This document shows positions 51,701-63,564 of a DNA stretch of 64,000 nucleotides, in pieces; the first letter of the stretch is position 1, and the number at the start of each line of letters is the position of its first letter. Below the pieces are notes generated by a model, which worked only from the letters and a program-made list of their open reading frames with translations, was not told where the DNA came from and made no database searches. The position numbers were made by a program, and so were the translations under genes. The stretch spans positions 10,457,409 to 10,521,408 of the forward strand of contig OY992839.1 in NCBI GenBank assembly GCA_963921425.1, written 5' to 3'. This DNA comes from Dryas octopetala. Lineage: Eukaryota > Streptophyta > Magnoliopsida > Rosales > Rosaceae.

Positions 51701-54700
51701 ATGAGATGAGTATTAAAAATTTAATACGGTAGATGCGAATTGAATGAAAATGCTGTTAAAAGATATGTCAGGAAGTCAGCATTTGAAATATGTGGGATTT
51801 TGCTTCTAAGTTTCACAAACATGAACATGTTTTTCCATGTGTCCTTTCAAGGGGAATACTGCACATCCTTATTCTGCTTTCTGACAAATTACTCCCATCA
51901 TATTTGGTAAAATAAAGTCCACCATGGAGACATTCTTGTCTCCTTGATGTAGTGGAAGTCATCAATTCAAAATATACCAGATTGCCTGTTATGAAAATCT
52001 CCATGTACCTAGAATTCACACATGTCAACATTAATTCTGTCTCTTGTAACATCATGGACTGGGTTGTTTTGACTCATGTACTCAGCTTAGTTGCGAGTGT
52101 GCTATAGATTCGTCAATGCCCATATATGGAATTTGTGAACTTGGCTGATTTAAGAAAGTATCTAATTTAATGCATTTAAATTAAACCAAGACATGGCATG
52201 TCACATTTTTGCAGATGGAAAAGGAAATTAGAGAGCTGGCAAAGCAACGGGATCTTGCTCAATCACGGGTGGAGGACTTACTACGGATGGTTGGAAATGA
52301 TAATGATTCAAGACAAGTACATATTATTGCCTATGTACTATAGAGTTTTACTACATGTTATGTATGCCCTTATTCTTCTAACTCTTTCTCATTTTTCCTC
52401 TTTCAGGCTACCGATAATCCGCATCCTAAATGGAAAGCAGGGGATGTGTCGGACGATGAATATTCAGTATCGGAGTCATCAGGTGTTTCTGATCCTCGTT
52501 ATCTGAATGGTATCAGAAAGTTCAACAATCCTCATTTTGATGACAGAGACAGTGAGAGCAGTCCTACGGAGCCGTACGGCCAGCTTCAGGAGCAATCTGA
52601 TTCATGCCAGAGTCTAGATGATACTGCAGGTGGAACTGCAGAAGATACTGATGACTACTGCAAAGAAGTTCGCTGCATTGAGATGGAAGAGTCAAGCAGG
52701 GATGAGAGCTCTGGGTCCTTTGTCTTACCGACAAATGGAAATGATGGAACAAGTGTAACAGGTCAAGAAATGATATCAACCCCAGTGAATGCAGATAGAG
52801 AGGGGAGTCAGATGCAAAATGGTTTTGCATATGGCACATTGGGGCAGAGACTACATGATGTACAATTGTCCATTGACTCTCTTGATAGTCCTTACCCTGA
52901 AGAACCATTTTCGCATGCCATTTCAGCAGATATGTCAAGTTCTAGAAGCCTTAAATTAACTAGGAGCTGGAGTTGTAGAGCAAATCTCATGACTGGCTCA
53001 TCTTCTCCTGATAAAGCCCAAAGAACCCCACCTACTGGGTTTGAGAAAAGCTTCCCTGGGAGACCAGAAGGTTTCGAGAGGAAGACTCCTCTATTTAGCT
53101 ATGATTCCAACTTAAGGTTGTCAAGAAATGATTCTCAGTCTTCCCTTGGGAGTGCTTTGGATGAGCTAGGAGCACAGAGTATGAGAACTGCAGATGAGGA
53201 CATTACTAGCGTCCATACTTTTGTCACAGGACTAAAGAAAATGGCCAGAAAGCTTGAGTATGACAAGCAACTTGTCAATGGTCAGGTGAGAATTGCCTGA
53301 ATTCCAAACTTTTGCCAAAATAACAAAAACCTATCATTTGTATGTGTCTGTCCTGCTTTCTGCATAATTCATTTCTTATTCAAGTGGCCATTATCTTTTT
53401 TAATGCAATTTTTATAATAATCAGATCATATCCTTTACAGTGATATGAATTAATGAGAATGTGAAACATTATCTCTGAATCTCTTGACATTGACATTTGA
53501 AGTTTATAATTTCCATATAACAAAGTTGTGGGAGAATTTATGACTGTAGCATATCAAAACATTTGTATTTCCATGTTGGGGAGCATTGAAATCTCTTAAG
53601 ATGTTTATACCTGTCAACAGGTTCATGTGGCTTGTGTGAATATGGAATTATGTTCCCGATCATTATAAGTTGCATTTTCTCACAACTTATTTACGAATGT
53701 TCTTATATAGTAAATTGCATATATGAATTTTTGAAGCATTTAGGAAAGTCAGTTCTCTTTATTTTTTTTTTCTTCATTTGACATGAATCGGTATGTGCAT
53801 GCTAGGACCAAGAGACTGGGCCAACAGCTGATAAGTTTGAAAAGAATGTTAAAGATGTAGGAATAGATCCAATGCTGGAAGTATCAGAAACTACTGATTG
53901 GCCTCTGGAATTTGAGAGACAGCAGAGGGCCATACTTGAACTTTGGCAAACTTGCTATATTTCAGTGGTCCACAGAACCTACTTTTTCTTGCTCTTCAAA
54001 GGTGATCCTGCGGATTCCATTTACATGGAGGTAGAGCTTAGGAGACTATCTTTCCTCAAGGAAGCTTATTCCCGTGGGGATCAGGCTGTGGAAGATGGTC
54101 AGACTCTCACACTGGCTTCAAGGTTTTCTCTCTCTCTGTAAATAGCTTTTCATATTTTTATCTTTCTGGGTGCTTTAAGATGCTAAAGGTTTTAATGAAA
54201 ATGTATATGAATCTATGATTAGATACACGAAGTTTGTCTCTTGTGTTTGGCTTTTAAAAAACAATGTCTCACTTAATGTTAAAGACTTATTATACAAACC
54301 TTTAGACTAATGTCGGAGTCCATGTAAAATTCAGACTTTTATTTTGTTTCCATGCAACATATATTTCATTCACAAATTTACTAAAATACTTTTCTCGTTT
54401 TATGGCTGTAACTTTATATAATTTAACTGCATCGTCCTATCCTCACATGGTTATTTGGATACAGCATGAGAGCTATTAGTCGTGAGAGACAGATGCTAAG
54501 CAAGCTGATGCAGAAAAGGTTTTCAGATGAAGAGAGAAAGAGACTGTTCCAGAAGTGGGGTATTGCCCTGGACTCAAAGCGCAGGAGGCTGCAGCTGGCC
54601 AACTGCTTGTGGAGTAACACAAAGGATATGAACCACATAATGGAGAGTGCTACCATCGTTGCAAAGTTGGTGAGGTTCGTAGAGCAGGGGCAGGGCCTCA

Positions 54701-54786
54701 AGGGAATGTTTGGGCTTAGTTTCACACCCCCGAAAGCAAGGCGTAGATCCTTTGGATGGAAAAATAGCATGGCATCACTTATATAA
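48721..54786 (+). CDS. Kinesin-7 (NACK-related) motor protein with C-terminal DUF3490
   Basis: Thirteen exons: 48721-48940, 49172-49261, 49352-49452, 49597-49710, 49813-49894, 49967-50034, 50134-50199, 50331-50455, 51220-51556, 52215-52316, 52407-53285, 53806-54122 and 54465-54786. They join in frame to 940 residues. The N-terminal motor (about 22-345) has the P-loop GQTSSGKT at 110-117, switch I NEKSSRSH at 213-220 and switch II DLAGSE at 251-256. A coiled-coil-prone segment ([20 protein letters not shown]) follows, then a Ser/Asp-rich region, and the DUF3490 domain (about 760-910) seen in plant NACK/HINKEL-type kinesin-7s. It should move on microtubules; relatives act in phragmoplast expansion and cytokinesis, but this subgroup (Arabidopsis At4g38950/At2g21300) is less well studied. 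ATG 48721 is the first in frame, just ahead of the conserved start. Confidence 0.93.
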
Positions 54787-56573
54787 ACCTGGTTCTCAGA
54801 CATATACCACTATAGAGGCGGTTTGTCAAGTTAGATAGGCCACATAGCACTATTTTCATCAACTTAAACTGATTGCCTACTTTATTATAGGATTGTATAA
54901 ATCTTAGTGGTCATGTTCAGGTTAGAAGGCTATGTTGTGTTTTGGTAATAGGGTTTTCTGGATGGATTTGTTGCATCTCTGTTTACTGATATGTAATTTT
55001 GAATCTTTTGTGTGTGTATAAAATCTGTAATGCATGAAGCAACAAGGACTACATGAGAATGATATATTTAGATATCAAGTAAGCAGTCTCTGTCTAAATT
55101 TGTAGTCCAATCTGGATGCTGGGGCACACAGTGGTTTCCTGCTCGCAACTCTAGTACCAAATCGTGTAAGGCCATCAAAAAGCATCATATATACACTAAG
55201 CCATGAAAAAGTGAAAAACACATGCGTAGTTTGATGCATATTATTCGATTGAATAAGTTAAATGTCTAGATTCATGTATATTTAAGAAAGAACCTTCTAA
55301 CTAGAAAGAACCTTCTAACTTGAAGAATAAAATAGATTTAATTATAAGGTAAAATTTATCCCTTTCAATTCCCACAAAAATAGTGAGATTAGTAGGAATA
55401 AACCTTTTCTTATGGCTAATGTATCTTTTTCCCATCTTTTTCCTTCTAGTTAGGACACTCTCTAGTCTCTATCTTCTTCCTTTATACAAGAATCTATCTA
55501 TTTAACCTATCCATATGCATCAAACGAGGCCATAATTTTTTTACATAAAAGGGTTCCACTTTTGAGCTTTGCCATTATGAACATTGCTTAGCTGCTTGCA
55601 CGTAGGGAACCATTCTTCCCTATTAATAAAATCATAGTTTTCTAGACACTAGAAAATCACTAAACATGCAAATAACATTTTTGAAAAAATTTTGGGTCTC
55701 ACATTCCACTCTTTTAAAATAAATTCTATCCCTGAGATTTACCAAGGGTACTTAAATCAACTAAAAACACTTTTTTCTTTAGTCGAACTCCAGTTATCAC
55801 CTAACTTTCTCAATTCCAAGTTATTGCCATGATATCACTTCAACTTGTCAATTCTCTCCAAGTAAACATACTAGTCTCATTTCACAAGATATATTATGCT
55901 CCAACGGCAGACAAATCCAAAAATACTCTTGTGGGAAATCAGGCACATTTTTCCCCATTACACTTGTGTATGTATAATATAATTATCTCTACCGTCTATT
56001 CATGTAAAATGAGTGACCAAAATCAATATCATTGGTAGGCTATGGTGTCCATTTCCACCAATTATTGCACTAACCACCAGTACACGACTACAACCTAGTC
56101 ATGTTTACAACAAGTGAGTATTTGCAACCTTACACGTGACTTTTCTTCTTGGACCTCCAACTAATGACAGCCGAATCGATTCCTCAGTCTTTAGTGAAAG
56201 GTGTGTTATCATTAATCACCACTTAATCCAACTATGATTTCAAAAACCTTCATATTCTTATTTCAAGGTTGATTCATTCTTGCTTACATTTATGAAAGCT
56301 TCATCTTCTAAAGTTGTTGTGTTTAATAGCCACACTTCACCTAGATATATAGCTTATAACTTCCCTTTATCAAAGTTCCATTACTTCCAAATGACTTTCA
56401 TGATCTTTAATAAAATTGTTTTTTTATGTGTATCTCTTGATTGTATCTTAATCTTTCAAACTTTATCGATGTTACTCTACAAGTTAAGTGGGAATTTTGT
56501 AAGAATCTGATTGGACATATCATATAATTAGGGGTGAAATTGGTTCGGTTATCAAACCGAAAACACACAAACG
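54787..56573. other. 3' flank of the kinesin gene and intergenic DNA
   Basis: Probable kinesin 3' UTR to about 55030. Then AT-rich DNA with a small duplication (AGAAAGAACCTTCTAACT, twice at 55284-55320). No gene or bounded element recognised. Confidence 0.45.
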
Positions 56574-56730
56574 ACCTCTGACTGGTAGCGATCAGAATGT
56601 CAGTTTCTCCTTGAACTTAAGTTCGATTCCCCAGTTGGGCTGTAGTGTGACCTGGGCTTGGGCTGGTTTTTCCAGGCCCAGGTTAGTTGTTGCTTTTTGG
56701 GGCTTCGGCCCCCCCTGTACTAAAAAAAAC
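56574..56730 (+). mobile_element. Probable tRNA-derived SINE
   Basis: TCTGACTGGTAGCGATCAG resembles an RNA polymerase III A box and GTTCGATTCCCC (56621-56632) is a good B box at the usual spacing. A GC-rich body with a GGCCTGG/CCAGGCC stem follows, ending in a TA8 A-rich tail. It ends about 70 bases before the start codon of the complex I subunit gene, so it is part of that gene's promoter or leader. No clear target-site duplication was identified. Confidence 0.55.
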
Positions 56731-56757
56731 AAAATCTAGAAACAGCCTGTGAAGAGT

Positions 56758-56759
56758 GA

Positions 56760-56792
<33 letters not shown>

Positions 56793-56793
56793 A
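56758..56793. repeat. GA-rich tract in the leader of the complex I gene
   Basis: Imperfect GA repeat immediately before the start codon at 56798. Read in frame it would add an Arg/Glu-rich extension from an upstream ATG at 56756, which is not typical of the family. Confidence 0.7.
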
Positions 56794-56797
56794 GGAG

Positions 56798-59252
56798 ATG
56801 AGCGGAGTGTCAACAGCAGCGTACGTAGCTCGTCGGGCAGCTCAGAAGGAGAGGGTTCGGATCCTCTACCGCCGAGCCCTCAAAGACACTCTCAACTGGG
56901 CCGTTCACCGCCACCTCTTCTACCAAGATGTAAGCACTGCGCTTCTCTATCCAAAACCCCCATTTTCATCATCCAATCTCTTCCTTTCGATTCAATCAAT
57001 TTCTGATTATATTTTTTTCTCAGGCTGATGCGCTTCGCGAGCGGTTCGAAACCAACAAGCACGTGGTTCGTCCTCTCTATTATTCCCTTTAATTTAATTT
57101 CCTTTATTTTTGATTCGCTTTGTTTTGAAGTTTTCAATTTGAGCATTTGGGTTGTTCTAGTTTGGCTGCATTGTTTGTTATTTGAGCTAGAAGGTTTAGT
57201 AATGGGAGTGAATGGAGGTTACCCTTTTGATTGTTTGTTTGTTTGGTGGGTTTTTCAGGAAGATCTTGACACCATCGATAAACTCATAGCAAATGCTGAA
57301 GCCAGCTACAACAAGTGGCGCCACCCTGATCCTTATATTGGTAACATCTATCATACACCACCGAATTTGCATGTATTATAATATTGCATTTGCTCTCAGT
57401 TAGTCATTTGGTGGGTGCTAGTTGCTGTAAAATAATCACTTGTATTTTATTTTTTTTATTTTTGATCTGAACTTGTTTTTATGTTAAGATTATAAGCAAG
57501 GTGCCATACCCTGAAATGTATTTTAATGTTAGCAAATTTGTTTACATTCTGTAAGCTCTAAAGGCTTTTAGCCTCCATAGGGGTATTATTGGGGGAGAGA
57601 GGCTTTTGGATTTGGCATGAAATGACATCAGTTTGGATTCGGTGGTGTTTTGTCCTGAGACCTCAAATTTTGTCAGTGTTTTAAGCTGCATTATCTTTCA
57701 TAAATGATTTTGGATAATGAATGACTATATCATTGTTTACCCAACTATAATTTATATCTGTATCACTGTGGTGTTCATTCTTGTCTCTGATTAACTTCGT
57801 GTCCGGATTTTTCTTTGTTCTTGGAATTGATATGTAGGGGACCAACTATTAAGTTCTCTTTAAAGCTGTATTTTGCTCTCATCAGTACATATATAATTCA
57901 AATCTGTTTAAATAAAAGCTTGCTTTTGTAAATTCGGTTGTATTCTTTTGGATGGGATAATTTAAAATGAGGTATTTGGGTTTTTAATGTAAATTGCTTA
58001 ATTGGAACTTTTGAAATACTAATTTCTCATGTTACTTTGAACCATATATAAATTTGATTATTTAAGAAAAGAAACTTTTTGAAGTAACACTTTTCTCTTG
58101 AGTATTTGAAATCCCTTCTTTTCTTAATAATCAAATTTATACATGGATTTTAACATCAGAAATTAAGATTTCTAAAGTCCATTTATGTAATTTACGCTAA
58201 AATCTCAAATCCAAATACAAACTTTTTAAACCTCTCCTTAAAAATGGACCTTAGGTAGCGCTTGTTTTGTGGGATGGTTATAAGATTCATTTCCCATGTT
58301 TGTTAAATGTAAACAATGGTGGATTTCCCATTCCCATAGGTATCCAAAACCCACAAAAATGAGGGTTTTGCATTCCCAAAAGAGGGGGTGGGGTTTCCTT
58401 CGCATGCCTTAATTTTAACATTATAATAAAGTATAATGACAATTATACCCTTATACTTTCAAAAAATAAAATTCCATTGCTAACCTATTAACACTATTTT
58501 CTTTACCAACATTTTCAAACACTGGAATGAGAATGTTGCACTCTAGGGCTTATAATAACCCTTGGAATGATAATGGGTATGGAATTCCTGGAATCACATC
58601 CTGTGAAACAAATGCTACTGTAGGCTTTGCTCTTTCTTTATGGCCTTAACTAATCTCTATGCATTTTGGAATTTTTGGAATATTTTTTCTTTAGGTTTTA
58701 ATTGTTTTTTCCCCTCTTCTCTTCTCTATTTTTTTTTTTTTTTTGTGTGTGTGCAGTTCCTTGGGCTCCTGGTGGTTCAAAGTTTCACCGAAATCCGACT
58801 CCACCTGCTGGGGTAATATGTTATAATAAATCTTTATTTGGTGTAACTTTGTGTTCGCTTCTATTTTAAGGACTTCATGTAATCTTCTGCATTCAGTTTC
58901 TTTTTATTCACTTGTTCCTTTCTGTGTTGTATTTTTGTTTTCATATGATGCAAGTGTCTAGTTAACTAGTTATGCATGTTACATTTTTAACCAAAAGACA
59001 TAAGTTGAAATGGACAAGTATTCTCAAAGTAGGTAGCTATTCTTCTGTTTGGAACAAAAGTAATATATTAGAGTTGTATAATCACTGACATTAATTACCA
59101 TTCTTGCAAGTCACCAAGCATTGGTGGATCCACTAAACCATGCTTGCAAGTTAAGCATTACCATTTGTTTCATTGTTTATGACTTCATTGATATTTTGTT
59201 GTTGATGCAGATTGAGATAGTATATGACTATGGCCGAGAAGATAATAACTAA
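56798..59252 (+). CDS. CIB22: Mitochondrial complex I B22 subunit (NDUFB9, LYR protein)
   Basis: Five exons, 56798-56929, 57024-57065, 57259-57340, 58757-58812 and 59211-59252, give 117 residues, the family's usual length in plants. The LYR motif lies at residues 23-25 within RVRILYRRALKD; downstream are FETNKHV, the Tyr-Asn-Lys-Trp-Arg-His-Pro-Asp-Pro-Tyr stretch and FHRNPTPPAG. NDUFB9 is an accessory subunit of the membrane arm of NADH:ubiquinone oxidoreductase; LYR proteins bind the mitochondrial acyl carrier protein. The MSGVSTAAYVARRAAQ start matches the family and is preferred over an in-frame ATG 14 codons upstream in a GA tract. Intron 3 (1416 bases) carries two foldback elements. Confidence 0.93.
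57958..58215. repeat. Foldback MITE in intron 3 of the complex I gene
   Basis: The arm TATAAATTTGATTATTTAAG (about 58047-58067) is answered by CTTAATAATCAAATTTATA (58122-58140), and outer parts such as TAATGTAAATTGCTTAA pair with AGTCCATTTATGTAATTTACG. No coding content; ends not sharply defined. Confidence 0.6.
58255..58618. repeat. Second inverted-repeat element in intron 3 of the complex I gene
   Basis: GTAGCGCTTGTTTTGTGGGATG at the left and the reverse complement of CATCCTGTGAAACAAATGCTAC at the right form the ends; inner words about ATTCCCA/TGGGAAT also pair. A target-site duplication was not found. Confidence 0.6.
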
Positions 59253-59533
59253 AAACCTGCATATTTTTCTTCACAATAAATAAAGGTTAGCAATTTCATT
59301 ATCTGCTTAACATATGTGTTAGCCTTTGTATTTTACATAGTATTTTTAGGTGTGAATACTCAGTTGATTGGCTGTTGGACTTACTTCCCATTTTTTTTAA
59401 GAGTCACACCCCTCCCTTATTTCTAGTTTTGACAGATGAATTCCACTTTTCAGTCAAACCACAGTTTCTTAACAGATTAATGACATCATCACTAGATTGA
59501 CATTTTTTCTTCCTACATCACATGACCGATGAA

Positions 59534-60679
59534 CTAGGAAGCACTGATACAGGTACGGCACCGATACGTGACACGACACCGATACGCAATACGGCAAATT
59601 TCTAAAAAATAAGAACACCGATACGGCTCGGATACGGATATTAAAATTATATATATATATTTAAACTTAAAAAAAAAATCACATATCATCTAAATATACC
59701 AAATCCAACAGACCCAATCCTGGACAAATGAGCTACTAATATAACTAATAAATTGTAAGAATAGCATTAATTTTTTTCTAACAGACCCAATCCAATATTA
59801 TTTACTATTCATATTTCAGAAAAAACAGTGACAAACCCAACCCAATACTATTCATCAGATTTCATAATTATAAAAAAAAAACAGTAACAAACTACCCAAT
59901 ACTATTCATGATTAATTGATTACTGCTCAAAACAAATAAACCCAAACCCAAACCCAATACTATTCATGATTTCACTTTTCTGAATTATAAAATAAAACAA
60001 GTTACAAAAGTTATACATATACTGCCGAACTCCCCACTTTTTTCCCAAAATTATACTGCCGAATTGAGACCATCAGACCAGAGTACCAGACCAGAAATTC
60101 AGAGAAAACAAACACAGCGTCAGAGCCAAAGCTAACCTCGACGACGATGGCTGCTCAGCCTGCTCTGCTCGACGGCGATCTCTGCTCGACGGCGATCTCT
60201 GCTCGACAGCGAGGGCTGCTCTGCTCGACGAAGATGGCTGCTCTGCTCGACTGCGATCTCTGCTCGACGGCGATGGCTGCTCTGCTCGACGAAGATGGCT
60301 GGCTGGCTGCTCTGCTCGACCGCGATGGTTGCTCGACGGCGATGGCTGCTCGAAAACAGGTTTCTCGATTCTGTTTCGCGCATGAATAGTGATGGCTGCG
60401 TTGAATAGTTAGGGCTCTAATTTGCCAACTTTTTAAAATTGCTATTAGACCCCTCATTTTTACAAAAAACTTGAAAAAATACCCCATATGTATCTAGACC
60501 GTATCTTGACCGTATTGCTAAAGTATCGCTGAAGTATCGCAGCCGTATCGGGTAGTCAAAGTCAACAGATACGTCTAGGATGCTTTGGATATGCGTATCT
60601 CCGTATCTAGTGCGTATCGGTGCTATCCTCGACACCGATACGACATACCTCAACAAATTTGCGTATCGGTGCTTCCTAG
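59534..60679. mobile_element. Non-autonomous hAT-like element with 8-bp target-site duplication
   Basis: Terminal inverted repeats are CTAGGAAGCACTGATAC and CTAGGAAGCACCGATAC (16 of 17 identical). Perfect 8-bp direct repeats CCGATGAA flank it at 59526-59533 and 60680-60687. Both subterminal regions (59545-59640 and 60485-60675) are crowded with CGATACG/CGTATCG words. The interior has ACCCAAACCCA repeats, then a GC-rich tandem core (60143-60352). No transposase is encoded. Length 1146. It lies about 280 bases past the stop codon of the complex I gene. Confidence 0.82.
60143..60352. repeat. GC-rich tandem core of the hAT-like element
   Basis: Variants of CTGCTCTGCTCGACGGCGAT repeat about ten times. 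Because the period is mostly a multiple of three, open frames exist on both strands, giving Ala-Leu-Leu-Asp or Arg-Arg-Ala-Glu repeats. These are by-products of the repeat. Confidence 0.8.
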
Positions 60680-60687
60680 CCGATGAA

Positions 60688-61172
60688 TAAATTTGTAATA
60701 TGAGTTGTGGAGCAGCACAGCTTATAGCCTCACTGTAATTTCAACAGGAATCACAAATCCAGCCCTACCAAAACTGATCTTGCTCTTTTCCATCTACAAA
60801 TCTCTTTTTCTTTTTTTTCTCTTCTTGTCACGCCTTTTAATTCAGTAAGAATCATTGATAATTTCTCTTCCCACAAAATAAAAAACTGAATCACTGATAA
60901 TTCCAATGGTATTATAGTGATAAGTAAAAAAAAATTTTTTTTTTAATTATTTATCTTTTACCATTTCATTGTTTGGTCTTGAGAAATTGAAGGGAACAAA
61001 AAAGTACCCAAAAAGTGAAGAAAGAATGAAAGAAAAAGAAAAGGTTATGAACAGAGAAAAGAGTTAAAGAAGAAAGAACTTGAGGGGAAATAGTGGAAGG
61101 TGGAAGACCCATACAATGTTTTTTGCATTTAATAGGTTAGAAATCCAAGTATTTTATAAGAGAAAATCATGA
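60688..61172. other. Intergenic, nothing recognised
   Basis: AT-rich between two bounded transposons, with A-rich and GAAAA-rich tracts near 60990-61060. Confidence 0.5.
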
Positions 61173-61181
61173 TATTCAATA

Positions 61182-61504
61182 GGCTTATTCACGCCAATGC
61201 TCCCTGAAAGTAACTTCGATTTTCAATTTGCCCCTTAAAACTTCATTCCTCTCACTTTACCCCCCGAACTTTATAAAATATCATATTCCGTCAAGTCCGT
61301 TACAAGCTCTGTCAAATAAGCTGACGTGACATTTTATTGCCCCTTCCATATAAGCGTCACGTAGGTTTTTTTGACGGACTCATAGATAGACTTAACGGAA
61401 TATGATATTTTGTAAAGTTTGAGGGGCAAAGTGAGAGGAATGAAGTTTCAGGAGACAAATTGAAAATCGAAGTTACTTTCAGGGGACATTGACGCAAATA
61501 AACC
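61182..61504. mobile_element. Foldback MITE, MULE type, with 9-bp target-site duplication
   Basis: Left end GGCTTATTCACGCCAATGC and right end (reverse complement) GGTTTATTTGCGTCAATGT; the arms pair along nearly the whole 323 bases. Perfect 9-bp direct repeats TATTCAATA flank it at 61173-61181 and 61505-61513. It shares its ends with the 490-base element at 7222-7711 but has a different centre. Confidence 0.85.
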
Positions 61505-61513
61505 TATTCAATA

Positions 61514-62762
61514 ATATCCCCAAATTTTCATGTGAGAGAGAGAGCTCTAATCTGACAATCCAACAATCAAACACAATGTTACTGGGGCTTGTGTGTGCAC
61601 ACGTGCAAGAGAGAGCTAGAGGTTATTGTAATTTTTTATTTTTTTAAAAATATATATAGTGCTTTGTGTTTTCATTTATTTTTAAGCTGGTGATTTTAAG
61701 TCTTCAAATCACTACACAGAATGGTAAAGTAAAAAATCTAAACAAAATATCAAATGGGTTCTAGTCAATATGAATTTAGATTGATTTAAGATGTGTAAGA
61801 AATCTAATTATTCTTCCAAAAAGAAAAGAAAGAAAAAGAAAAAGAAAAATAAATACAACAAAATATCTATTTGAATTACTCATTTTGCTTATGTTCTCAA
61901 GACTCAAGTATTTTTTGTGTTTTCCCCATTTTAGGCTCACCAAGCATTTCCCTCAACATGAATTTTCTTTTAATGTTGATTCTGTTATGTTTACTGATGC
62001 AGATGAAGATGTTGATTGATGAATGACTGATGTTGATGATAATTATTGAGGCCAGGATCTTTGATGTGCTGCTTAAGCAAATGATGGTTTTAAGCTTTAA
62101 ACAGTTTTAAAGGTTATTTTGCTTTATTTGGTGTTTCATGCAATGGATTTTTGATGCAGAAGAACAACAGTGATAAGTGTGGCATGTTGCAGGGTGATAA
62201 CTTGATATGTACAACTTTCTTCTGTCTATATAATATGCATTTCCTTGGCTGCATTTGTGTTAATACTACCAGCAATTGGAGTCTGGAGTGCACACACCCC
62301 GCTAAATTTGTTACCCGTACCGGATTTGGTCTACATGAGCTTCTAGATTAGGAGTTGGCCTTTTGGTGAAATGCAAGGAGTGCAAAGTTGACGATTTTTG
62401 ATTTTCTCACTCTAACATAACTCATGTAGTGGAGAGCCTGAGTGAAGTTTCTCAAGGCATAGGTTGTGCTAAATGTCCCTAAAAATCTGGCCACTAATAT
62501 ATGATGTTCCCCTGTTTGGAGACCTAATATATGATCAAAACACATGAGTAAGCTATTTAGCATTTAGATTTACTTATTGCCATAAATGAAACCACATTGC
62601 ATGAGAAAATCAAATGGCTGTTAACACACAAATGGCACAATACAGTCACTCTCTTATATGAAAGATGTACAAGAAATGCCTGGCAAATTTAATGCATCCC
62701 CACTAAAAGGAGGTAAAAATTATGTAATGTTGGTTGCTTCATCATTTCATTTATCCAGAAAC

Positions 62763-62844
<82 letters not shown>

Positions 62845-63160
62845 ATTGAATTGAATTTGAAGGAAACAGACGTCCATTAACATTGGGGACATCAAAAATC
62901 TCAAATTACCTTTCCACGCATGATAGCCACGTGACTCACTGAACCTTTTCAAACAATGAGGACTGATGGAATTTGCAATTTGGAACCAAAAATGAGGGAT
63001 TGAGGGTTCATTTTATGTCCATTTCAAAGTGCCTCTCAAGTCAGTGTTTCAAAAGCTTAAACATATGGGCATCATGTGTGGAAACGTAATTTGGGTTTTT
63101 AGGGGTCTTAATCCAACACTTTCTTTAATTGTGGAATTGTTATAGATGGTGATATATATA
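61514..63160. other. Intergenic with a long (GA)n microsatellite
   Basis: No gene is supported. At 62767-62843 there are 38 uninterrupted GA units. Around 61950-62340 the composition becomes less AT-rich, but no frame shows a family I know. Confidence 0.4.
62767..62843. repeat. (GA)n microsatellite
   Basis: About 38 perfect GA units, a likely polymorphic marker. Confidence 0.95.
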
Positions 63161-63564
63161 TACAGGCTCCTTCTATTAACGTCTATCTCAACTTATTTAT
63201 GTTGAGGTATACCCTGTTAGGGCCTACATTAGCCGGTTTGCGTCAATCCGAACCGTTCATTTTTTACATCTTCATTGATAGATCATCCTTGCAATAAATT
63301 AGCCAAATCGGAAATCATTTGCCTATATAACTTTGATCAAATAAATGAACGAACCAAATATTTTCGATGAAACCGTCCATTTGTTTTATCAAAGTTAGAT
63401 AGACAAATGATTTCCAATTTGACTAATTTTTTGCAAGGATGATCTATCAATGGAGATGTAAAAAATGAATGGTTCGGATTGACACAAAACGACTCGTGTG
63501 GGCCCCAATAGGGTATACCTCAACATAAATAAGTTGAGGTATACCTCAATAGAAGGAGCCTGTA
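63161..63564. repeat. Foldback MITE, family B, flanked by TA tracts
   Basis: Left end TACAGGCTCCTTCTATTAAC and right end TCAATAGAAGGAGCCTGTA are inverted, and GAGGTATACC words near both ends pair with each other. The centre shares TTTTCGATGAAACCGTCCAT with the copy at 44145-44549. TA tracts lie on both sides (63153-63160 and from 63565), so any TA duplication is masked. Confidence 0.82.

Noticed and set aside
56756-56797. N-terminal Arg/Glu extension of the complex I subunit
   Set aside because: It is encoded by the GA-rich leader tract and is not typical of NDUFB9 proteins.
60147-60389. 80-codon frame in the element at 59.5-60.7 kb
   Set aside because: Composed wholly of the tandem core; both strands are open for the same reason.
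62689-62952. Minus-strand frame with a Leu-Ser run
   Set aside because: The centre is the GA microsatellite read in frame.
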